Below are positions 1-3,901 of a DNA stretch of 6,076 bases, piece after piece. This DNA comes from Lachnospiraceae bacterium (GTDB taxonomy: Bacteria > Bacillota > Clostridia > Lachnospirales > Lachnospiraceae): contig DNJW01000077.1 of the NCBI GenBank assembly GCA_003488965.1, forward strand, positions 1-6,076. The letters are read 5' to 3'. The number at the start of each line of letters is the position of its first letter. Position 1 is the first letter of the stretch. Under the pieces are notes generated by a model. It had not been told where the DNA came from. It was given only the letters and a program-made list of their open reading frames with translations, and searched no databases. The position numbers and the translations under genes were made by a program.

Positions 1-211
1 CAAAATGGTGTGGGAAGTTTGAGTCAATTATTTGATAGTCGGAAATACGATGCCTAGTGGAAAGGCATTGCAGCAATGTGATAACGAATTAAATATGCTC
101 AATAGTTCATGGAATGAGAAAAATTATAAGTTAAAGACATATTATATTAATGGGAACAGCTATGATGAAGTAAATAGTATGATAGTAGAAATATTAGAAC
201 GGTTAATATAA
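1..211 (+). pseudogene. 3' remnant of an interrupted gene, possibly a P-loop kinase-like protein
   Basis: The last 63 codons before a TAA at 209-211 read as convincing protein: a beta-strand-like NYLIVGN, then a charged helical stretch, then YYINGN and a helical end, EILERLI. Weakly, this recalls the C-terminal end of thymidylate-kinase-like P-loop nucleotide kinases, but no catalytic motif lies inside the window, so the assignment is tentative. The frame is broken upstream by TGA at 20-22. Before that stop, the same frame reads KMVWEV, while another frame (1-57) reads QNGVGSLSQLFDSRKYDA and then TAG. The gene therefore carries either a nonsense codon or a frameshift between about 17 and 57, unless the first 57 bases are the end of a separate gene. 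An ATG at 50 would give a 53-residue protein but has no ribosome site, so an independent small gene is unlikely. The segment is AT-rich: a hand count of 61-120 gives 20 G or C in 60. Confidence 0.4.
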
Positions 212-214
212 TTT

Positions 215-238
215 GGCTTCCGCTATAAACCGGAAGCC
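215..238. terminator. Hairpin between convergent genes, probable weak bidirectional terminator
   Basis: GGCTTCCG (215-222) pairs perfectly with CGGAAGCC (231-238) around an 8-base loop. It lies between the TAA of the left-edge fragment (209-211) and the minus-strand 213-residue gene. The stop codon of that minus gene (223-225) lies in the loop, so one arm is coding. Neither strand has a clean T-run after the stem: only an AT-rich tract follows on the minus side and TCAAAAATAA on the plus side. Termination is therefore likely from position but is not a textbook case. Confidence 0.45.
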
Positions 239-864
239 TCAAAAATAATCTGCCCTTCTTTTCCAACCACTTGCAGCTGGCTGTCATTGAGCCAGCATAT
301 TTTTCCGAGGTACTGCCGGTATGTCCAGAAGGTTGGCTCTGTGACGGCAACCGGTATTTTGCGGATGGTCTGCTGATTCTGAGTGATGATTAGGAAAATG
401 CTTGCTTCATCAATTGTCTGTACTGTCCGCAAATAAGCGGTTTTGTTTGGAAGAGGGGACAATGAGGGTTTTCCGTGCATCCATTGGTTTTTGAAATTGC
501 TAGAGACAATCTGTTTGCGGATAAAATCGAAATATTCCAAATTCCATCCCCATTGTGTGCCGATAAAGATAACGGACTGGTGAATAAGATTCAGGTAAAA
601 ACAGCTTTTTTCTTTAGGCGATAAGGGAAGAAAACGGTTTTGGCAGAAAGGAGCCTGAAGCGTGATATATCCGTTACGGTCGGAAATGATGCAAAGCTGC
701 AGGGCTTGTTCATGGCAGGATATGTTCAGTTTTTTGCAGTTGCCGTTGTCATAAAATTTTAACAGACGGAAATACATGTCAATGATATGTGAACTTTCTT
801 TTCGCATAAGTTCGGTTAATCCGCTGTCGTTTGACGAATGGATATCAATATTATTAAAGCGCAT
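223..864 (-). CDS. Orphan 213-residue protein of unknown function
   Basis: I do not recognise this protein. It has no signal peptide, no obvious membrane segment, no helix-turn-helix and no known catalytic motif, so it is probably cytosolic. The N-terminal third is helical and charged (about 12-40). The C-terminal part (about 142-213) is rich in alternating hydrophobic residues, including ICWLNDSQLQVVGKEGQIIF, which looks like successive beta-strands and turns. There are five cysteines but no CxxC pair. The start is well supported: AAGGAG lies five bases before the ATG at 864-862, and a good promoter (901-930) points into it. The gene converges on the left-edge fragment and diverges from the metallopeptidase at 1049. 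It is monocistronic here. Alternatives such as a phage-derived or immunity-like protein cannot be told apart from sequence alone. Confidence 0.7.
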   Translation of the reverse strand: MRFNNIDIHSSNDSGLTELMRKESSHIIDMYFRLLKFYDNGNCKKLNISCHEQALQLCIISDRNGYITLQAPFCQNRFLPLSPKEKSCFYLNLIHQSVIFIGTQWGWNLEYFDFIRKQIVSSNFKNQWMHGKPSLSPLPNKTAYLRTVQTIDEASIFLIITQNQQTIRKIPVAVTEPTFWTYRQYLGKICWLNDSQLQVVGKEGQIIFEASGL

Positions 865-900
865 AAAATCTCCTTGTGTTTTTAATCTCTTTTCTTAACA

Positions 901-930
901 ATTATAAAGCAAGAAACATTTTTCTGGCAA
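901..930 (-). promoter_or_regulatory. Promoter of the 213-residue orphan gene
   Basis: Reading the minus strand, TTGCCA (930-925) and a consensus TATAAT (906-901) are separated by 18 bases. The predicted transcription start is near 894, giving a leader of about 30 bases that contains the AAGGAG ribosome site. The -35 box differs from TTGACA at one base. The spacing and the perfect -10 box make this convincing for the housekeeping sigma factor. Confidence 0.65.
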
Positions 931-956
931 TTGTTTTAAAAATATAATTCGTACAT

Positions 957-985
957 TTGATAAGCTTAGAATATTGCTATATACT
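957..985 (+). promoter_or_regulatory. Promoter of the YgjP-type metallopeptidase gene
   Basis: TTGATA (957-962) and TATACT (980-985) are separated by exactly 17 bases, a good match to the housekeeping promoter. Transcription would begin near 992, leaving a purine-rich leader of about 57 bases before the ATG at 1049. This promoter covers a possible in-frame TTG start at 974, which argues that translation begins at 1049. It sits back to back with the minus-strand promoter at 901-930, with 26 bases between the two -35 boxes. Confidence 0.65.
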
Positions 986-1048
986 GATACGGGAAAAAGA
1001 AAAGCAAAAAGAAATCTACTGATAAAGGAAGAGGAAGCGGAAAGAACT

Positions 1049-1735
1049 ATGGAGATAAGGGCAGCGGGAATTTGTGTGGATGTCAGAAAAAAGAAAATCA
1101 AGAACATGTATTTGACCGTTAAACCGCCTGACGGTCAGGTGGTCATCTCAGCCCCTGTATCTATGCCGGATGAGGAGATTGAAAAATTTATAAAGGAAAG
1201 AGCGGAGTGGATTTTAAAACAGAGAAAACGGTTCGAAGGGCAATTGCCGGAGGAAGAACGGAAATATATATCAGGTGAGCCTTTGTATGTTTGGGGAAAG
1301 AAGTATGTGCTGGATTGCCGGGAAAGCGGGAAGCGGAATTCTTTTATGCTATGCGGGGATATGGCTGTTTTAAACATGCGCTGCGGCAGTACGGCAGAGC
1401 AGAGAGAGCATTTTATCAGAGAACAGTACCGTTCCATGCTGAAAGAAGCGGTGGAAAAGCTTCTTCCGAAATGGGAAGCGATAACAGGATTGTACTGTGA
1501 TTCCTGGCAGACCAAATACATGAAGACCCGCTGGGGAACATGCAACACTGTAAAAAAGCGGATATGGTTCAATGTTGCGCTGGCAGAAAAGCCGCCGGAA
1601 TGCCTGGAATATGTTATCCTGCATGAATTGACCCATATCAGAATCAAGAATCACGGTCCGGAATTCAAGGCGGTTATGGGACAATATATGCCGGAATGGA
1701 AAGAAGTGAAAAAAAGGCTGAATAGTCTGCCGTAA
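1049..1735 (+). CDS. YgjP/DUF45 family M48-like zinc metallopeptidase
   Basis: This 228-residue protein belongs to the YgjP/DUF45 group (COG1451) of small soluble zinc metallopeptidases with a minimal gluzincin fold. The signature is near the C-terminus. HELTH at 192-196 supplies two zinc ligands (H192, H196) and the catalytic glutamate (E193). NHGPEF follows, with H202 as the likely third ligand and the family's conserved phenylalanine at 206. Upstream, RWGTC (161-165) matches the conserved R-W-G-[ST]-C motif of this family. The N-terminal region (about 1-70) is the usual beta-rich part followed by a basic helix. Length is normal for the family. The ATG at 1049 is chosen because an upstream in-frame TTG (974) falls inside the predicted promoter. 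The ribosome site is a diffuse purine run (1024-1044) rather than a sharp AGGAGG. Physiological substrates of this family are largely unknown. There is no signal peptide, so it should be cytosolic. It appears monocistronic, with a terminator-like hairpin about 100 bases downstream. Confidence 0.92.
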   Translation: MEIRAAGICVDVRKKKIKNMYLTVKPPDGQVVISAPVSMPDEEIEKFIKERAEWILKQRKRFEGQLPEEERKYISGEPLYVWGKKYVLDCRESGKRNSFMLCGDMAVLNMRCGSTAEQREHFIREQYRSMLKEAVEKLLPKWEAITGLYCDSWQTKYMKTRWGTCNTVKKRIWFNVALAEKPPECLEYVILHELTHIRIKNHGPEFKAVMGQYMPEWKEVKKRLNSLP

Positions 1736-1753
1736 ATACTATGAGTCCGGGCA

Positions 1754-1950
1754 GGTTGCTGTTCACACGTTGCCTGCCGTCCGCGCAGCCAGAAAATATA
1801 TTTCCACGTACGCCCCGCTCTTGCTTCACAAAAAACGCAGCAGACACTAGGCTCAATAGAACTTCGCCAAGTGCTGGCGTTTTTTAAGAGGCTCCTTAGG
1901 AAATATGTTTTCTGGCTGCGCGGACGGCAAGCAACGTGTGAACAGTAACC
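1754..1950. repeat. 197-base inverted-repeat element with 52-base arms
   Basis: Left arm 1754-1805 and right arm 1899-1950 are reverse complements over 52 bases with three differences. On a plus-strand RNA these give 49 Watson-Crick pairs, two G-U wobbles and one mismatch. The centre (1806-1898, 93 bases) carries its own hairpin at 1830-1885. The left arm can also fold locally: GGCAGG (1750-1755) pairs with CCTGCC (1773-1778). No convincing protein is encoded; minus-strand frames crossing it are composed of repeat sequence. Outside the arms, GGGCAGG (1749-1755) and GAGCAGG (1952-1958) are a near direct repeat, but no clean target duplication is visible. It could be a non-autonomous mobile element (MITE-like), a structured RNA or a family-specific dispersed repeat. 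The element fills most of the gap between the metallopeptidase and the TetR gene. The bases left and right of it (1736-1753 and 1951-1987) show nothing further. Confidence 0.8.
1830..1885. terminator. Nested hairpin with A6 and T6 flanks, probable bidirectional terminator
   Basis: The 3' arm AGTGCTGGCGTTTTTT (1870-1885) pairs completely with the 5' arm: A6 plus CGC (1830-1838), CAG (1841-1843) and CACT (1845-1848). Only the 5' arm has bulges (AG at 1839-1840 and A at 1844). The loop is 1849-1869. A shorter alternative, CGCCA (1865-1869) with TGGCG (1875-1879) followed by T6, is a conventional rho-independent terminator for plus-strand transcripts of the metallopeptidase gene. Because A6 precedes the long stem, the minus-strand transcript also ends in T6. 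The structure sits at the centre of the large inverted repeat. Confidence 0.6.
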
Positions 1951-1987
1951 CGAGCAGGGAAAGAATGCTTGTTTTGCGTGAAAGTAC

Positions 1988-2016
1988 TTGACAAGAAGAA
2001 TGCGGGCTATTATAAT
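1988..2016 (+). promoter_or_regulatory. Full-consensus promoter of the TetR regulator gene
   Basis: TTGACA (1988-1993) and TATAAT (2011-2016) are separated by 17 bases, the exact consensus for the housekeeping sigma factor. Transcription should start near 2023, inside the palindromic operator 2015-2029, leaving a leader of about 21 bases. A promoter this strong before a repressor gene fits tight negative control by a bound repressor. Confidence 0.85.
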
Positions 2017-2029
2017 GAACATTGTTCAT
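2015..2029. promoter_or_regulatory. Palindromic operator 1, probable TetR autoregulatory site
   Basis: ATGAACA and TGTTCAT form a perfect 7+7 palindrome around one central T. It overlaps the last bases of the -10 box and the expected transcription start of the TetR gene. Its 13-base core TGAAC-N3-GTTCA recurs at 2677-2689. Bound protein here would block RNA polymerase directly, the usual TetR-family mode of self-repression. Binding by the adjacent regulator is inferred from position and duplication. Confidence 0.75.
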
Positions 2030-2043
2030 ATTGAGGTGATTGA

Positions 2044-2601
2044 ATGAATACAGTTGTAACATCAAAAGAGGATATTTTGAAAACCAGCCGGAAACTAATT
2101 CAGCAGCAGGGATGGTCTGCAATCAATATCCGTTCTGTTGCCGGGGCCTGCGGCGTATCGGTGGGATCTATTTATAATTATTTTGATTCTAAAGCTGCAC
2201 TGGTTTGCGCTACAGTAGAAAGCGTCTGGTGTGAAATCTTCCATCGTCCGGAGGATAATGCTGTGTTTCAGGACACTCAAGCTTGCATTGCTTGGATGTA
2301 TAGGCGGATGGAATACGGCTGCAGCCAGTATCCTGGATTTTTCACTCTTCATTCTTTGGGCTTTATGCAGGAGGATAAATCCGATGGGAAACGGAGAATG
2401 CAGCAGATTTGGCATCATATCTTGGATGGGCTGTGTTCCGTCTTAAAGCAGGATGCCAGAATCAGGGCCGATGCGTTTACGGAGCAGTTTACAGCCGAAA
2501 GATTTGCGGATGTCTTATTCTCTCTGATGCTGTCTGCTTTGCTGCGGCAGGACTATGATCCCGCTGCTATACTGGAGATCGTTAGCAGAACCCTTTACTG
2601 A
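2044..2601 (+). CDS. TetR/AcrR-family transcriptional regulator
   Basis: This 185-residue dimeric one-component regulator has the usual TetR layout. An N-terminal DNA-binding domain occupies about residues 8-55. Its helix-turn-helix spans about 27-47 and ends in the family hallmark GVSVGSIYNYF, followed by DSKAALV. A variable all-helical ligand and dimerisation domain fills about 60-185 and gives no clue to the ligand. Length is typical. The ATG at 2044 follows GAGG (2033-2036) at a suitable distance and lies just after the promoter and operator, so the start is secure. It heads a co-directional set with two membrane-protein genes: the next gene begins 104 bases downstream, and 18 bases separate the second from the third. 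The shared operator core suggests that it represses itself and these neighbours until a small molecule releases it. Activation or control of distant genes remains possible. Confidence 0.93.
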   Translation: MNTVVTSKEDILKTSRKLIQQQGWSAINIRSVAGACGVSVGSIYNYFDSKAALVCATVESVWCEIFHRPEDNAVFQDTQACIAWMYRRMEYGCSQYPGFFTLHSLGFMQEDKSDGKRRMQQIWHHILDGLCSVLKQDARIRADAFTEQFTAERFADVLFSLMLSALLRQDYDPAAILEIVSRTLY

Positions 2602-2676
2602 AATTCCACGGGATGATGGTATTTTTTACATAGTAGGAAATTACGCCACAGCGCCAACTTTTTTTATTCCACAAAT

Positions 2677-2689
2677 TGAACGATGTTCA
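2677..2689. promoter_or_regulatory. Palindromic operator 2, upstream of the membrane-protein genes
   Basis: TGAAC-GAT-GTTCA has the same 5+3+5 architecture and the same arms as the site over the TetR start (TGAAC-ATT-GTTCA); only the three central bases differ. It ends two bases before the AAAGGAGG ribosome site (2692-2699) of the 4-helix protein gene. No strong promoter is visible in 2602-2676; TTACGC (2641-2646) with TTTATT (2663-2668), 16 apart, is at best weak. The site may therefore control a weak internal promoter or act as a roadblock to read-through from the TetR promoter. A poor CCA/TGG stem before T6 (2622-2627) in this gap is too weak to call a terminator. Confidence 0.65.
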
Positions 2690-2705
2690 CTAAAGGAGGC
2701 AGAAT

Positions 2706-3140
2706 ATGAAAGTAAAACGGAATACACTGCTGCTATTCGCATGTCTTGTGTGGAGTGCGGCAGGATTTAATATACTTCGCATCGGTCTGATAGCATATCC
2801 GGCTTATTTTACCGTATTGAATTGTCTGCTGTCTGTACTGGTCTTTGTAGTGTTTCAAAGATTTATTTTTGGAGGATTGGTAAAGAAACATACCGCCAGA
2901 ATTAACTCCTATTTGGAAGAACGGCTTTTTTTCCTGAAGTTCTTTGACGGAAAAGCATTTGCAATCATGGCGGTGATGATGACCGGCGGGATTGGTCTGC
3001 GGGCAGGCGGAATTGCACCGGAACGGTTTATCGCAGTTTTCTATACCGGCCTGGGTGCTTCCCTTCTGGTGGCCGGATTGTTGTTTGGACGTAACTACGG
3101 CAGGGCGGTATTTGCCGCTGCCACGATTCAAAATAAATGA
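2706..3140 (+). CDS. Small 4-helix membrane protein of unknown function
   Basis: I do not recognise the family of this 144-residue hydrophobic protein. Predicted membrane helices are about 7-28, 31-52, 84-101 and 107-128. Basic residues (KVKR at the N-terminus, the 51-65 region with KKHTAR, and GRNYGR after helix 4) place both ends and the middle loop inside the cell. The middle loop (about 53-83) is long and amphipathic, with LEERLFFLKFF. Helix 4 is glycine-rich (YTGLGASLLVAGLLFG), suggesting close helix packing. No transporter signature, ATPase motif or catalytic motif is visible. The ATG follows a very strong ribosome site, AAAGGAGG (2692-2699), by six bases. It is probably translated together with the 7-helix protein that starts 18 bases after its stop. 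Control by the adjacent TetR protein through the operator at 2677-2689 is likely. Confidence 0.8.
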   Translation: MKVKRNTLLLFACLVWSAAGFNILRIGLIAYPAYFTVLNCLLSVLVFVVFQRFIFGGLVKKHTARINSYLEERLFFLKFFDGKAFAIMAVMMTGGIGLRAGGIAPERFIAVFYTGLGASLLVAGLLFGRNYGRAVFAAATIQNK

Positions 3141-3141
3141 T

Positions 3142-3148
3142 AAAGGAG
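3142..3148 (+). promoter_or_regulatory. Ribosome site that sets the start of the 7-helix protein
   Basis: AAAGGAG lies nine bases before ATG 3158. An in-frame ATG at 3137 overlaps the TGA of the upstream gene (ATGA, 3137-3140) but has no ribosome site before it, so 3158 is the better start. Confidence 0.7.
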
Positions 3149-3157
3149 AAAAAAACT

Positions 3158-3823
3158 ATGCAAGCAATTGTAGAAACCCTGTTTGATGCTGTCTATCTGA
3201 TTTCTGTGATTACCATAGGAATTTTGATGATCCGGGGCAGCAAAGGAATCCGCCAATTCCGTCTGTTCGGATGGATGGCAGTCGTGTTGGGGGCAGGCGA
3301 CTCATTCCATCTGATTCCCCGTGCTCTTGCCTTGTGTACCACCGGTTTGGAGAATTACACCGTTGCCCTGGGCATTGGGAAGTGGATCACCTCGGTCACG
3401 ATGACGATTTTTTATGTACTGCTCTATTATGTCTGGCGGCAGCGGTATCAGATCAACGGTCAGGGCGGTCTTACCGCCGTTGTGTACGGTCTGGCCGGTG
3501 TGCGGATTGCACTTTGTATGATGCCCCAGAACCAATGGCTCAGTGCCCAGGCACCCCTCTCCTGGGGCATCTACCGCAATATCCCGTTTGCCCTGCTGGG
3601 TCTTGTGGTGATCGTGCTTTTCTATTGCAGCGCAAAGGTTCGCGGGGATAAGGCGTTCCGCTGGATGTGGCTGACTATTGTGCTAAGCTTCGGCTTTTAC
3701 ATTCCGGTAGTGCTGTGGGCGGATACCATACCCATGATCGGAATGCTGATGATTCCCAAGACCTGCGCTTATGTGTGGACGGTACTCATCGGATATTTCG
3801 CTATGAAACAAGAATGCAGGTAA
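3158..3823 (+). CDS. 7-helix integral membrane protein of unknown function
   Basis: This 221-residue protein is not assigned to a family I can name. Seven hydrophobic segments are visible: about 5-25, 36-57, 73-94, 103-122, 141-159, 168-187 and 192-214. Basic loops after helices 1 (RGSKGIRQFR), 3 (WRQRYQ) and 5 (KVRGDKAFR), and after helix 7, give an outside N-terminus and inside C-terminus, the arrangement of 7-helix receptors and rhodopsins. Helix 2 carries a polar run, GDSFHLIPR, with D48, H51 and R55 in or near the membrane. Helix 7 contains K201 in MLMIPKTCAYVW, well inside the hydrophobic stretch. Such buried charges usually mark a binding or catalytic site. No transporter or enzyme signature was identified. 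It is the last complete gene of the TetR-headed unit and presumably shares its control. GC is high locally: a hand count of 3541-3600 gives 39 of 60. The ATG at 3158 is preferred to 3137 because of its ribosome site. Confidence 0.8.
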   Translation: MQAIVETLFDAVYLISVITIGILMIRGSKGIRQFRLFGWMAVVLGAGDSFHLIPRALALCTTGLENYTVALGIGKWITSVTMTIFYVLLYYVWRQRYQINGQGGLTAVVYGLAGVRIALCMMPQNQWLSAQAPLSWGIYRNIPFALLGLVVIVLFYCSAKVRGDKAFRWMWLTIVLSFGFYIPVVLWADTIPMIGMLMIPKTCAYVWTVLIGYFAMKQECR

Positions 3824-3901
3824 GGAGGATTGACAATAAAACGCTATATGAATTATTGGGAAATAATTTTTGCTTCACCAGTGCAAAAACAGAAAAATTA
3901 A
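3824..3901 (+). other. Orphan ribosome site and 17-codon frame after the operon
   Basis: GGAGG (3824-3828) directly follows the TAA of the 7-helix gene, as if another gene once followed. The next ATG (3848) opens only a 17-residue frame, [17 protein letters not shown], which stops at 3899-3901 where the convergent chemoreceptor gene ends. A second frame through the same stretch also looks protein-like (KTLYELLGNNFCF) but has no start codon. The likeliest reading is a truncated third gene or chance. A functional small peptide cannot be excluded, but the 19 bases between GGAGG and ATG are too many for efficient initiation. Confidence 0.3.
3851..3871. terminator. AT-rich hairpin between convergent genes, weak terminator candidate
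   Basis: AATTATT (3851-3857) pairs with AATAATT (3862-3868) around GGGA and is followed by TTT. An overlapping alternative hairpin pairs TTTTTGC (3867-3873) with GCAAAAA (3883-3889). The two cannot form together. Both lie exactly between the converging 7-helix gene and chemoreceptor gene, where termination is expected, but the stems are AT-only or nearly so. Confidence 0.3.

Noticed and set aside
974..1048. TTG start at 974 extending the metallopeptidase by 25 residues
   Set aside because: The TTG lies inside the spacer of a good promoter (957-985), so it would precede the transcript start. The ATG at 1049 gives the usual family length.
1754..1950. tRNA, CRISPR repeat or known riboswitch in the palindromic region
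   Set aside because: No cloverleaf, no repeated spacers and no aptamer core I recognise; a single long inverted repeat explains the structure.
1651..2022. Minus-strand open frames of 60 to 123 codons across the repeat region
   Set aside because: They are built from the inverted-repeat arms and centre, overlap the metallopeptidase end and the TetR promoter, and have no good ribosome site.
2602..2635. Terminator between the TetR gene and the 4-helix protein gene
   Set aside because: The only stem before the T6 tract is three base pairs plus flanking AT, too weak to call.
3658..3662. CheR-tethering pentapeptide at the chemoreceptor C-terminus
   Set aside because: The protein ends NQFTI at 3898-3900 with no aromatic-acidic pentapeptide, and the plus-strand bases here belong to the 7-helix gene.
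3158..3823. CREST-type membrane hydrolase (ceramidase, PAQR, YhhN) as identity of the 7-helix protein
   Set aside because: The polar helix 2 is suggestive, but the HxxxH signature expected in helix 7 is absent.
3158..3823. Bona fide microbial rhodopsin
   Set aside because: Only the topology and a helix 7 lysine fit. The characteristic helix 3 residues and the Dxx(x)K context of helix 7 are not seen, so it is kept only as a question.
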